Positions 34,546-42,741 of a stretch of 64,000 nucleotides of DNA are shown here, piece by piece. Below the pieces are notes generated by a model that saw only the letters and a program-made list of their open reading frames with translations, ran no database searches and was not told the DNA's origin. Position 1 is the stretch's first letter; each line of letters opens with the position of its first letter. The DNA comes from JAEXNA01 sp037189585. Lineage in GTDB: Bacteria; Vulcanimicrobiota; Xenobia; Xenobiales; JADMJV01. Both the position numbers and the translations under genes were made by a program. The stretch covers positions 62,001 through 126,000 of the forward strand of contig JBBCJA010000021.1 of NCBI GenBank assembly GCA_037189585.1, read 5' to 3'.

Positions 34546-34784
34546 ACTCTATCCGCTGGGGCGACCTCGCTGAGCGCCGCATCAACATCGTAGTGGAGTG
34601 GGTCAGAGTCAACGGAGCTGAAACGTCCAGGAGTCTGGCCTCGTCCTCCGCCTCCCCAATCTCTCGAATATCTTCACGTGGCACCGTGCGAATGATAGTC
34701 CCATCCGAAGGGATGAGGATCGGCGGGTGGTCGGGCCGCCCAGCCCAACCAGGGTTTCCAGGGGAGGCGGTGCAATGTGCCGCC

Positions 34785-36224
34785 ATGCCGTTGCAACTCT
34801 ATAACGCGCGAACCCGACAGGTGGAAGACTTCACCACCATCGAGCCGAGCAAGGTCAAGATGTACGCCTGTGGGCCGACCATCCACGACTTCGCCCACAT
34901 CGGGAATTTCCGCACCTTCGTTTTCTGCGATCTCTTGCGTCGCTACCTCAAGTTCTCGGGCTATGAGGTCCGCTACGTGATGAACTTGACCGACGTCGAG
35001 GACAAAATTATTCGTAAGAGCCAGGAGCGTGGACTCGACGCCTTCACCTTCACTAAGGAGTATGAGGACGCGTTCTTCGAGGACTTGGAGAAGCTTAACA
35101 TCGAGCGGGCCGACCACCATCCTCGGGCCACCGATCCCGAGGTGATGGACAAGATGGCCGAGATGATCGCTCAGATGCTCGAGCAAGGGAACGCCTACAA
35201 GGCCGATGACGGCTCGATCTTTTTCTCCATCTCCACCTTTCCCGACTACGGCAAGTTCGCCCGTCTCAACCTCGAGGAGATGCGGGGCGGCGAGCGGGTG
35301 GCCAACGACGAGTACGAAAAGGACAACGCCTGCGACTTCGCCCTCTGGAAAGCCTGGACTCCGGAAGACGGCAACGTGTTCTGGGAGTACCCGGCGACGG
35401 GCAAGGGGAGGCCCGGCTGGCACCTGGAGTGCTCAGCCATGGGGATCCTCTATCTAGGCGAGCAGTTCGACCTGCACTTAGGCGGCATCGATCTCCTTTT
35501 TCCCCATCATCAAAACGAGATCGCCCAGTCAGAGTGTTGCACCGGCGAGCGCTTCGTCAACACCTGGGTCCACGCCGAGCACCTGCACGTCGAAGGCCAT
35601 AAGATGAGCAAGTCCCTGGGTAACTTCTACACCCTGCGCGACCTGCTCTCAGCTGAAAAGAACAGTTCGGGCAAGGCCTGGGACCCGATGGCGGTGCGCC
35701 TAGCCCTTCTAAAAGTCCCGCACGGCTCGCGCATGAATTTCACCTTTGACGAGCTGCATAGCTCTCAGGCCAATCTGGATCGGCTACGCGGCTTCTTGAC
35801 GCGTTGCCGGGAGATAGCCGGTGACGAAGGTGAGACCTTTCATCCTCTGGTGGAGGAGACGCTGCGCGATTTTCGTGAAGCTCTGGATGCCGACTTGAAC
35901 ACGTCGCTGGCTCTAGCCGCGCTCTTCGGGTTGGTCACCTCGGCCAACAAACTGTTCGACGCCGGTGACTCAGCAAGTTCCTCGCTTGCCGCCGCCAGTT
36001 TACAGCTACTGACCAAACTCGACGCGGTCTTGGGCCTGCGTCTTTTCGAAGAGAAGGCTGACACACTCAGCCAGGAGGAAGAACAATGGCTCAAGGCCCG
36101 ACAAGAGGCCCGCGCGGCCAAAAATTGGGCGGAGTCCGATCGACTTCGCGACCTACTCAAGGGCGCGGGAATCGAGATCGAGGACACGCCTCAAGGGATC
36201 CGCTGGACCAGGACTCGGGCGTAG
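34785..36224 (+). CDS. cysS: Cysteinyl-tRNA synthetase
   Basis: Class I synthetase charging tRNA-Cys. The zinc/active-site Cys is in KMYACGPTIHDFAHIGNFRTF (HIGN as the HIGH motif). Further zinc ligands are in GRPGWHLECSAM and PHHQNEIAQSE, and KMSKS is in GHKMSKSLGNFY. The 479-aa length is normal. The reading frame continues upstream to 34593, but ATG 34785 gives the conserved MxLxLYNTxT-type start. The 3' 139 bp overlap the N-terminal coding region of the next gene in another frame. Confidence 0.96.
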   Translation: MPLQLYNARTRQVEDFTTIEPSKVKMYACGPTIHDFAHIGNFRTFVFCDLLRRYLKFSGYEVRYVMNLTDVEDKIIRKSQERGLDAFTFTKEYEDAFFEDLEKLNIERADHHPRATDPEVMDKMAEMIAQMLEQGNAYKADDGSIFFSISTFPDYGKFARLNLEEMRGGERVANDEYEKDNACDFALWKAWTPEDGNVFWEYPATGKGRPGWHLECSAMGILYLGEQFDLHLGGIDLLFPHHQNEIAQSECCTGERFVNTWVHAEHLHVEGHKMSKSLGNFYTLRDLLSAEKNSSGKAWDPMAVRLALLKVPHGSRMNFTFDELHSSQANLDRLRGFLTRCREIAGDEGETFHPLVEETLRDFREALDADLNTSLALAALFGLVTSANKLFDAGDSASSSLAAASLQLLTKLDAVLGLRLFEEKADTLSQEEEQWLKARQEARAAKNWAESDRLRDLLKGAGIEIEDTPQGIRWTRTRA

Positions 36225-37498
36225 TCTTCGGTCGGAGATCCGTCACCGAAGCTCTTCGGGCCGGCTCCCCGGTTCAGCGCATTCAGGTCGGCAAAGACGC
36301 CAGTGGGCTTCCGCGCGAGCTTTTCGATATGGCCAAGGAGCTGGGTATCCCGATCGTCCGTACGGATAAGGATCGGCTGGACTTTTTGAGCCGTAACGGC
36401 AACCATCAGGGAGTGGTGGCTCAACTCGGCGCGCGCTCCATCTTGACCTATGAGCAGTGGAGCGAGCAGGTTCAAGCCGAGAACGCGAGCCTTCTGTTGG
36501 CCTTGGATCAAGTGCAGGACCCTCAGAATCTGGGAGCCCTGCTCCGCTCCGCCGACGGCGCGGGTTGCCGGCACATCCTGCTCTCGGCCGAGCGCTCCTG
36601 CGGGCTGACCTCCACTGTCTCCAAAACCTCGGCCGGGGCCGACCAGCACCTGGTGATCGGGCGCACGCCCAAAATGGGAGTCTCTTTAGAAGAGTTACGG
36701 GATAGCGGCTATCAAGTGGTGGCCACCTCTCCACGCGCCGACCTCTACTATCACCAGATCGACTTTCGTCGCCCCACCATCATCCTTTTGGGAGGGGAGG
36801 AGAGGGGGCTGCCTCCTCATCTTCGTCGGGCCGCCACCGTGGTGGTGAAGCTTCCCATGCTGGGCCGAGTGGAGTCGCTCAACGTGGCGAGCTCCGGCTC
36901 GATCATGCTTTATGAAGCGGTTCGCCAGAGAGCGCGCACGCTGCCGGATTTTCTTGATCCGACCCCAACCTTCGAGACGGAACGCCTCCTCCTACGACCA
37001 CTGGCTCTCGAGGACGCGCCCGCCATCCAAAAGCAGTTCGAGCGACCTGAGGTGACCCGTTATCTCAACGTCTCTGTCCCCTGGCCCTATCCGCCCGACG
37101 GAGCCCGCTCGTTCTTGGAGAACGTCCTACTCCCGGCGGTCAAAGAAGGGCGGGAGCGCGCTTGGGCCATCGAATCCCAAGGCCAACTGATCGGAGCCAT
37201 CAGCATCAGCAACGCCGGAGAGGAAAACCGCGGCTTCTGGCTAGCGCCGGAACATTGGGGTCAAGGCTTTATGCGGGAGGCCAGCGACCGCATCACTGAC
37301 TATGTCCTCGACGAACTCAGGTGGCCTCATCTTGTCACCGGTAATGCCGCTGGCAATATCGCCTCGAGCCGGCTCAAGCGTTCTCAAGGATTCGAGAAGA
37401 TCTCCGTCTTTCCCAAGGCCTTTGTCGGAGGAACGATGGACTACGAACAATGGAAAATCACCCGGGATACCTGGGTACGCCATAGGCGGTCCGATTAG
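36086..37498 (+). CDS. TrmH/RlmB-family rRNA methyltransferase fused to a GNAT domain
   Basis: A 470-aa fusion. An Arg/Gly-rich basic N-terminus (1-45, often seen in RlmB-like proteins) is followed by a SpoU/TrmH methyltransferase (about 46-295). The knot motifs are ALDQVQDPQNLGALLRSAD, LLGGEERGLP and VESLNVASSGSIMLYE, typical of 23S rRNA Gm2251-type 2'-O-methylation. The C-terminal 165 residues form a RimJ/RimL-like acetyltransferase (FETERLLLRPL, WGQGFMREA, NIASSRLKRSQGF). The ATG lies inside cysS with AGGAGGA 6 nt upstream, and no later start precedes the methyltransferase domain, so a 139-bp overlap is supported. Fusion of the two activities is uncommon; a ribosome-modification role is inferred. 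Confidence 0.85.
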   Translation: MAQGPTRGPRGQKLGGVRSTSRPTQGRGNRDRGHASRDPLDQDSGVVFGRRSVTEALRAGSPVQRIQVGKDASGLPRELFDMAKELGIPIVRTDKDRLDFLSRNGNHQGVVAQLGARSILTYEQWSEQVQAENASLLLALDQVQDPQNLGALLRSADGAGCRHILLSAERSCGLTSTVSKTSAGADQHLVIGRTPKMGVSLEELRDSGYQVVATSPRADLYYHQIDFRRPTIILLGGEERGLPPHLRRAATVVVKLPMLGRVESLNVASSGSIMLYEAVRQRARTLPDFLDPTPTFETERLLLRPLALEDAPAIQKQFERPEVTRYLNVSVPWPYPPDGARSFLENVLLPAVKEGRERAWAIESQGQLIGAISISNAGEENRGFWLAPEHWGQGFMREASDRITDYVLDELRWPHLVTGNAAGNIASSRLKRSQGFEKISVFPKAFVGGTMDYEQWKITRDTWVRHRRSD

Positions 37499-37718
37499 GC
37501 CTGAGAACGTTTTACCTTGGCGACCTTCCAATCCGCTCGGCCTCAAGTCCGAAGCCGCATGAACTCAGTAAAAAAAATCTCAGATTCACGAGCAGGAAAG
37601 TTTACTTTGATGGGGACGCATGATATGCTCCGAGAGATGAAGTCCTCGGGCGCAAAGGCATATCGGCACAAGGGATCTTCATCAACCTCGCGCATCTTGG
37701 TCTGTGCCCCTAGTTCTC

Positions 37719-37747
37719 TTGACGAAGGATATACCCCTTCCTATAAT
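37719..37747 (+). promoter_or_regulatory. Near-consensus sigma70 promoter of the SigH-like gene
   Basis: TTGACG and a perfect TATAAT are separated by 17 bp. The transcript start is expected near 37754, about 40 bp before the TTG start. Another weaker pair (TTTACT/TATGCT) lies about 110 bp upstream. The 296-bp gap 37499-37794 otherwise shows no gene. Confidence 0.8.
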
Positions 37748-37794
37748 GGGGCCTTGATTCGGCCAAATACGGATGCCGAACGGAGGGTGCGGTT

Positions 37795-38439
37795 TTGCTA
37801 AAGCTTCAACAGAGTTCCTATATGGCGAATCTTCAGAACGAGCCGGATGAAGAGATCGTCAAATTGGCCAAGAACGGAGATGAGTTCGCCACGGAGTATC
37901 TCATCAGTAAGTACAAGAACTTCGTCCGCGTCAAAGCCAAATCTTATTTCCTGGTCGGTGCCGACCGAGAAGACATCATCCAAGAGGGGATGATCGGGCT
38001 GTACAAGAGTATCCGCGATTACCGCGCCGACAAACTGTCGTCGTTTAGGGCCTTCGCCGAACTCTGTATCACCCGCCAGATCATCACCGCCATCAAAACG
38101 GCGACTCGTCAAAAACACATCCCTCTGAACTCCTACATCTCGCTGAATAAGCCGATCTATGATGAGGATTCCGACCGCACGATGCTGGACATTCTGTCCG
38201 GCACCAAGGTCACCGATCCTGAGGAAGTGTTCATCTCCCACGAGCTCTCCGATGACCTCCGGGAGAAGATTCAACAAAATCTTTCCGAACTGGAGTCTCA
38301 GGTTCTCCATTCGTATCTTGAGGGTAAAAGTTATCAGGAGATGGCTAAAGAGCTCAATCGCCACGTCAAGTCGATCGACAACGCGCTGCAACGCGTCAAG
38401 CGCAAGATCGAAAAAACACTGGGCGAGAAGAGACATTAA
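37795..38439 (+). CDS. sigH: SigH-like alternative sigma factor
   Basis: A 214-aa sigma70-family factor strikingly like Bacillus Spo0H/SigH. Region 2 reads GADREDIIQEGMIGLYKSIRDY and ELCITRQIITAIKTATRQK, followed by HIPLNSYISLNKPIYDEDSDRTMLD. Region 4 (SYQEMAKELNRHVKSIDNALQR) is complete. In Bacillus this factor controls transition-state, competence and early sporulation genes; in non-sporulating lineages the homologue controls other programmes. The TTG at 37795 has GGAGGG 8 nt upstream; ATG 37822 is an alternative without a good site. It is followed within 45 bp by tRNA-Thr, perhaps on the same transcript. No anti-sigma gene is adjacent. Confidence 0.92.
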   Translation: MLKLQQSSYMANLQNEPDEEIVKLAKNGDEFATEYLISKYKNFVRVKAKSYFLVGADREDIIQEGMIGLYKSIRDYRADKLSSFRAFAELCITRQIITAIKTATRQKHIPLNSYISLNKPIYDEDSDRTMLDILSGTKVTDPEEVFISHELSDDLREKIQQNLSELESQVLHSYLEGKSYQEMAKELNRHVKSIDNALQRVKRKIEKTLGEKRH

Positions 38440-38483
38440 GTCTTGTCGCGGCGTCCGTGAATTCGGCTGAGCCGCGAACAGTT

Positions 38484-38559
38484 GCCTCTGTAGCTCAATT
38501 GGTAGAGCACTCGCCTTGTAAGCGAAAGGTTGTCGGTTCGAGTCCGGCCCGGGGCTCCA
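38484..38559 (+). tRNA. tRNA-Thr (TGT)
   Basis: A 76-nt cloverleaf with encoded CCA. D arm gctc/gagc, anticodon loop cttgtaa (anticodon TGT) and T arm gtcgg-ttcgagt-ccggc are intact. The acceptor stem has one mismatch (T6 against C67) and the anticodon stem one (C27 against A43). No own promoter is evident; it lies 45 bp after sigH. Confidence 0.9.
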
Positions 38560-38724
38560 TAGCAAAGAAGGCCACAGCGATGTGGTCTTCTTTTTATATA
38601 AGCGAAAGGTTGTCGGTGTCCTCAGTCGCTACGCTCCTTCCGGAGCACCTGCGGCTTGCGAGTCCGGCCCGGGGCTCCATAGCAAAGAAGGCCACAGCGA
38701 TGTGGTCTACTTTTATATAAGCGG
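38521..38724 (+). repeat. Tandem duplication of the tRNA-Thr 3' half and its terminator
   Basis: The 3' half of the tRNA plus its terminator (38521-38600) is repeated at 38601-38720. Matches are 17 bp (38521-38537 = 38601-38617) and 50 bp (38539-38588 = 38659-38708), with near-identical AT-rich ends. The second copy is interrupted in the T loop by a 41-bp insertion (38618-38658) carrying a gctcc-ttcc-ggagc hairpin. A third, shortened start (agcggtgtcc) follows. The arrangement resembles attachment-site or slippage debris at a tRNA gene; no integrase is adjacent. Confidence 0.8.
38567..38595 (+). terminator. Rho-independent terminator of tRNA-Thr
   Basis: A stem gaaggccac/gtggtcttc (G-U pairs allowed), loop agcgat, then TTTTT. 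A second, mutated copy (gtggtctac) lies at about 38687-38714 inside the duplication. Confidence 0.8.
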
Positions 38725-38759
38725 TGTCCGGCATTAATTCAAGTCTTAGGGAAAGTTGA

Positions 38760-40742
38760 ATGGAGATAGGAGAGTACCTGGACGGGCAGAGGGCTGAAGG
38801 CACGAGCGACTCCGAGGGGGTCTTCACGTTGAACCTGGCTCGCGCTCTCCAGCAGATGGGGGAGCTGGCTGCCAATCAACCTTATGAGTTCGCCCTCCGA
38901 GCGATCCAGGCTGGAGTCGCCGCGGGAGCTCCGGCGCTTCATATCAGCATCACGCGGCATCGATTGGCCATCTCACATCAGGAAGACCTGGGCGATATCG
39001 AGGACCTTCTGGTTTGGCTGACGGGAGCTCAGGCCGGTTTGTCTCGAGCACAGTCTCACATGGCCGCTGGATTGGCTTTGGCGCCGGAGGAGTGGACGCT
39101 TCGAAGCGGTGTGACGGAGGCCCAACGCCGAGGGGCCCAGATCTCCACATCAGTAAGCTCCAGGCCGGACTCCGGCTTTCGCTGGGAGGTCTCCCTCTCT
39201 GGACTCGAGGCGACTCGACTCCGAGAGGAGGTCTCGAGTCGCACTCGCTATAGCCCGGTTCCGATCATCGTCGACGGTTTGGGGACCTTCGGGCCATGGC
39301 TCTCCGATGAGACCAAACCCCCCCTCTTGCAGTTAGGCGACCCCTCGGACCTGTTCTGCTCCTTGACCTTCGCCGAGCAAGGTGGCTTCACTCTCCCAAG
39401 CCTCCCTATGAAAGAGATGGAGCCAATGTCCGAGGGTTTTCTTTGGAGTGGATGCCGAGGCTTTTTCCGTCCCAAAACCGCCTTCGTCCGAAGACGGCCC
39501 GCATGGTTCTTACGTCTGCATGGCACGCCGCCCGCGGAGAGCGGTCGGTGGCGACTCTCACGAGCCATTCGCCGACCCCTTTACGACACGGGTCGCGCAA
39601 TGGTCACCTTCATCATTGATGGGGTCCGCTTACCCTACGAAGAGTTGGAGCGAACCTCAAATCTCGAGGTTCTTGAACACGCCGACTGGGCTACTACCGA
39701 CCTTAGCGGCCGACATCTTGTCCGCGACGAGCAGCACGAGAAATTCCTCCAGAGCCTTCAGGACGAGATCGCGCAACTGCAAGGCCCTCTACTAACCTTC
39801 TGGCAGAAGATCTCGCCGGTCAGAAAGGGTAAGGCGGCCAATCCATCTCAGACGTTGAGCCAGATGGTTTTTCAAGGACTAGGCCTGGTCACGGGAACCA
39901 CGCCGTGCGAGGAATTTCACGCACCTTTTTTAGGAAAAGACGGTCGTCTTCCGCTGGCGAGATTTGATTACCATGGCCACTACCTGGCGCTCAGAAATGG
40001 CAATCTAGAGTATTTGAAAGTCTACCCGGTGGATGACAAGTTGTCTCGCTATCACATTTCGCAAGCCCCTCCAATGCTCCCCATCTATGAAATTTACTAC
40101 GACAACGAGACAGCGCCGACCGAGGTCTGCCTGGCTATGCCAATCGTCAATGATCCGACCTTCGAGGACGTGCGCTGGAGAATCAGCCGACCCCGACAAT
40201 TTCAAATTGCGGCGCGGATCGTCGAGGGACTGGCATGTCTCCATCCAACAATCGGCCACGGCAATCTTACTCCCGATCATATTCTGATTGGACTAGACGA
40301 CACGGTCAGATTCCAAAATGCGGCAGTCGCCTGGGCTGAAAATCGTTTACGCCAAAGAATGGCCATGGTCAATACCAATCCAAGCAATGAAGGACTTGTC
40401 TATGTAGCTCCGGAGGAGGTAAGTGGTAATCTTACCGATCCTATTGGCTCTATTGGCTCGGACTTCTACAAAGTTGGGATCGTTCTTCGCGAGACTCTCG
40501 TTGGCGAGCCAACGAATCTAGGTGCTGGAAGCGTTATCGAGTATCTGTACAAAGTACTCCACGAGCCATCTCCCGACGTCACCCTCGAATGCCCCCAGTA
40601 CTCGGAAGAGCTCACTGGCCTGGTCTCTCGAATGCTCCAAAAGGAACCTCGCGAACGAACCGTGGATTTAAATCGACTAGCCTTTTTGCTACGGGAAGCC
40701 GCCGAAAAGATGGAATCACAAATCTCGTCGGAAAACTCGTGA
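38760..40742 (+). CDS. Pseudokinase with a GHKL-like N-terminal region
   Basis: A 660-aa protein. The C-terminal 260 residues read as a protein-kinase fold (RIVEGLACLHPTIGHGNLTPDHILI, YVAPEEV, SDFYKVGIVLRE, MLQKEPRERT). The catalytic HRDLKPEN is changed to HGNLTPDH (500-507), replacing the catalytic Asp by Asn502. The DFG is not recognisable (VRFQNAAV), so phosphotransfer is unlikely. The N-terminus (about 20-110; LNLARALQQMGELAANQPYE and SHMAAGLALAPEEW) vaguely resembles Hsp90/GHKL N-domains with a degraded nucleotide site. No TM segment is seen. It stands alone between the tRNA-Thr repeats and the tRNA-Gly promoter. A scaffold or sensor role is inferred; kinase-fold confidence is good, GHKL low. 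Confidence 0.75.
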   Translation: MEIGEYLDGQRAEGTSDSEGVFTLNLARALQQMGELAANQPYEFALRAIQAGVAAGAPALHISITRHRLAISHQEDLGDIEDLLVWLTGAQAGLSRAQSHMAAGLALAPEEWTLRSGVTEAQRRGAQISTSVSSRPDSGFRWEVSLSGLEATRLREEVSSRTRYSPVPIIVDGLGTFGPWLSDETKPPLLQLGDPSDLFCSLTFAEQGGFTLPSLPMKEMEPMSEGFLWSGCRGFFRPKTAFVRRRPAWFLRLHGTPPAESGRWRLSRAIRRPLYDTGRAMVTFIIDGVRLPYEELERTSNLEVLEHADWATTDLSGRHLVRDEQHEKFLQSLQDEIAQLQGPLLTFWQKISPVRKGKAANPSQTLSQMVFQGLGLVTGTTPCEEFHAPFLGKDGRLPLARFDYHGHYLALRNGNLEYLKVYPVDDKLSRYHISQAPPMLPIYEIYYDNETAPTEVCLAMPIVNDPTFEDVRWRISRPRQFQIAARIVEGLACLHPTIGHGNLTPDHILIGLDDTVRFQNAAVAWAENRLRQRMAMVNTNPSNEGLVYVAPEEVSGNLTDPIGSIGSDFYKVGIVLRETLVGEPTNLGAGSVIEYLYKVLHEPSPDVTLECPQYSEELTGLVSRMLQKEPRERTVDLNRLAFLLREAAEKMESQISSENS

Positions 40743-40751
40743 AAAACCTTC

Positions 40752-40781
40752 TTGACAACTCTTTGGGGCGCAGACTATACT
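40752..40781 (+). promoter_or_regulatory. Strong promoter of the tRNA-Gly/tRNA-Thr pair
   Basis: A consensus TTGACA, 18-bp spacer and TATACT predict a transcript start about 40788, 30 bp ahead of tRNA-Gly. It begins 10 bp after the pseudokinase stop. It may also feed secE-nusG-rplK-rplA. Confidence 0.85.
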
Positions 40782-40819
40782 GCGTCTGCACTGGAAGAAC
40801 CCAGTGCCCTTTCGTTTAT

Positions 40820-40895
40820 GCGGGGGTAGCTCAGTTGGTAGAGCACTAGCCTTCCAAGCTGGATGTCGCGAGTTCGAGCCTCGTCCCCCGCTCCA
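40820..40895 (+). tRNA. tRNA-Gly (TCC)
   Basis: A complete 76-nt cloverleaf. The acceptor gcggggg pairs with cccccgc, anticodon loop cttccaa gives TCC, the T arm is gcgag-ttcgagc-ctcgt, and CCA is encoded. Confidence 0.97.
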
Positions 40896-40897
40896 AC

Positions 40898-40972
<75 letters not shown>

Positions 40973-41028
40973 AAAAATGCGCTCCGTAGGGTTTACCCGA
41001 AAGAGCGCGGACCCGCAAGGGCACAATA

Positions 41029-41055
41029 AGTACGACCCGCCCCGCGGGTCGTACT
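41029..41055 (+). other. Perfect 12-bp hairpin between tRNA-Thr and secE
   Basis: agtacgacccgc and gcgggtcgtact pair exactly around a ccc loop. It is followed by gcataattgg, not a T run, so it is more likely an RNA-processing site or attenuator separating the tRNAs from the secE-nusG message than a simple terminator. Confidence 0.65.
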
Positions 41056-41159
41056 GCATAATTGGCGCCTTCTCTCCGGTTTGGTGAAACCGCCTGACGG
41101 GTAGAAGGCTTGAGCTCGCGCGGTCAGCCGAGCCCATATACATCTAGGGAGACCCGCCC

Positions 41160-41492
41160 ATGACGGCCCAGGACGCAACAAAAGCTCATAAGAACGCTAA
41201 AGCGCGTCGCGAGAAGAATAAATCCCAGGGAGCCACTCCTCGGGGAGAAGAAGTCAAAGTCCAGCGTAGTGGAGGAGGCGTTGTCTCCACCAAGCCCAAG
41301 GGTAGCGTGTTGGAGCGACTCCGAAACTACTTCAAGGGGGTCATCGCCGAGAGCAAGCGTGTCTCGTGGCCCGGCAAGAACGAAGTTCGTGGCGGAACAC
41401 TGATCACTCTGTTCATTCTAGTGGTCTTCTCGGTGTATCTCGGCGGAATGGACTTTCTGCTAAATAAGCTGACCACGCGGTTGGGACTATAA
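41160..41492 (+). CDS. secE: Preprotein translocase subunit SecE
   Basis: Small essential partner of SecY in the inner-membrane translocon. The conserved core (FKGVIAESKRVSWPGKNEVRGGTLI) precedes a single TM helix and a short tail. At 110 aa it has a long, basic, disordered N-terminus (about 50 residues) compared with minimal SecE (about 60 aa). AGGGAG lies upstream. It is first in the secE-nusG-rplK-rplA run. Confidence 0.95.
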   Translation: MTAQDATKAHKNAKARREKNKSQGATPRGEEVKVQRSGGGVVSTKPKGSVLERLRNYFKGVIAESKRVSWPGKNEVRGGTLITLFILVVFSVYLGGMDFLLNKLTTRLGL

Positions 41493-41525
41493 CCCGCCGG
41501 TAGAGCCGTAGATCGGAGAGACGAA

Positions 41526-42170
41526 ATGTCCGTGCAAAACGAAGATGAAGTCGTCAATGACGACGTGCAAGACCACATCGTGGAAGAATCCGCCTCGCAA
41601 GGCGATGTCGCGGCGGTAGCCAGCGAAGAGGAGAAGGACCCGCGGACCGCTTGGTACGTGATTCATACCTACTCGGGCTACGAAAACAAGGTTCGTGACG
41701 ACATCCTGCGCCGTATCGACACCATGAAAATGCGAGACAAGATCTTCCAGGTTCTGGTTCCCACTGAGGAAGAGCTCGAGTTCAAGGACGGCAAGCGTAA
41801 GACTGTTCAGCGCCGAGTCTATCCTGGATATGTCTTCGTCGAGATGATCCTCACCGACGATTCCTGGTACGTTGTGCGAAACACTCGCGGCGTGACCGGC
41901 TTCGTGTCCCCGGGCTCCAAGCCGGTGCCGCTTCCCGACGACGAAGTCAAGCGTATCAAACAAATTATGGGGATGGAGGCACCCACTCGGGTCAAGCTCC
42001 ATCTCGAGGTGGGACAATCCATCCGGGTCATTCATGGACCCTTCCAAGATTTTCATGGCGTGGTCGACGAGGTTGCCCCCGACCGCGAGAAAGTGCGCGT
42101 GCTGATCAGTATCTTCGGCCGCGAAACTCCCGTGGAGCTAGACTTCAGCCAGGTCGAGAAGCTGAGCTAG
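41526..42170 (+). CDS. nusG: Transcription termination/antitermination factor NusG
   Basis: RNA-polymerase-associated elongation factor that also bridges to Rho and ribosomes. The NGN domain (TAWYVIHTYSGYENKVRDDI, PTEEELEFKDGKRK, VYPGYVFVEM) and the KOW domain (IRVIHGPFQDFHGVVDEV) are both clear. The acidic N-terminal extension is about 35 residues. Total 214 aa is normal for lineages with an extended N-terminus. Confidence 0.97.
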   Translation: MSVQNEDEVVNDDVQDHIVEESASQGDVAAVASEEEKDPRTAWYVIHTYSGYENKVRDDILRRIDTMKMRDKIFQVLVPTEEELEFKDGKRKTVQRRVYPGYVFVEMILTDDSWYVVRNTRGVTGFVSPGSKPVPLPDDEVKRIKQIMGMEAPTRVKLHLEVGQSIRVIHGPFQDFHGVVDEVAPDREKVRVLISIFGRETPVELDFSQVEKLS

Positions 42171-42223
42171 CGACCCTTCGGGGTTCTGATACCAACGCCT
42201 GAGAAAAGAGAAAAGGAAAGACA

Positions 42224-42649
42224 ATGGCCAAGAAAGTCAAAGCCATGATCAAGCTGCAGGTCCCCGCTGGGAAGGCGAACCCCGCCCCTCCCGTCGGTCC
42301 CGCGCTCGGTCAACACGGCGTCAACATCATGGAGTTCGTCAAGCAGTACAATGAACGTACCGCCGACCAGATGGGGATGATCGTGCCGGTGGAAATCACC
42401 GTGTACGAAGACCGCTCCTTCACCTTCATCACCAAGACGCCGCCGGCGGCCCGCCTCCTGATCAAGGAGTCCGGCATCGCCAAGGGTTCCGGCGAACCCA
42501 ACACCAAAAAGGTTGGCAAGATCACCGCTGAGCAGATCCGCAAAGTGGCTGAGATGAAACTGCCTGACCTGAATGCGAACGACATTGATGCAGCTATCGC
42601 GATCATCGAAGGAACCGCTCGCAGCATGGGTCTCGAAGTCGTCAAGTAG
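42224..42649 (+). CDS. rplK: Ribosomal protein uL11
   Basis: Builds the GTPase-associated centre of the 50S stalk. The classic N-terminus (KLQVPAGKANPAPPVGPALG) and C-terminal RNA-binding domain (ITAEQIRKVAEMKLPDLNA) are intact; 141 aa is standard. AAAGGAAAG lies before the ATG. Confidence 0.98.
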   Translation: MAKKVKAMIKLQVPAGKANPAPPVGPALGQHGVNIMEFVKQYNERTADQMGMIVPVEITVYEDRSFTFITKTPPAARLLIKESGIAKGSGEPNTKKVGKITAEQIRKVAEMKLPDLNANDIDAAIAIIEGTARSMGLEVVK

Positions 42650-42741
42650 CCCCGACGACGCGCTGAGTCGTCGCACACGACTCGAAGTGTAGTGGAAGGT
42701 GGGCCGATTCCGGCTTGCCGTTGGACCACAGGAGGTAACAG

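Noticed and set aside
34442..34786. Minus-strand 114-codon frame between the secreted protein and cysS, with a protein-like middle (VPREDIREIGEAEDEARLL)
   Set aside because: Tempting composition, but it overlaps the 3' end of a better-supported gene, has no ribosome site, and no family match was seen. A remnant is possible; not called.
37517..37801. 94-codon frame before sigH
   Set aside because: It spans the near-consensus sigH promoter and overlaps the sigH start; Ser/Arg-rich composition without motifs.
37798..38565. 255-codon open frame opposite sigH and tRNA-Thr
   Set aside because: Runs through a tRNA gene and a conserved sigma factor on the other strand.
38601..38680. Second tRNA-Thr gene
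   Set aside because: Only the 3' half is present and the T loop is broken by a 41-bp insertion.
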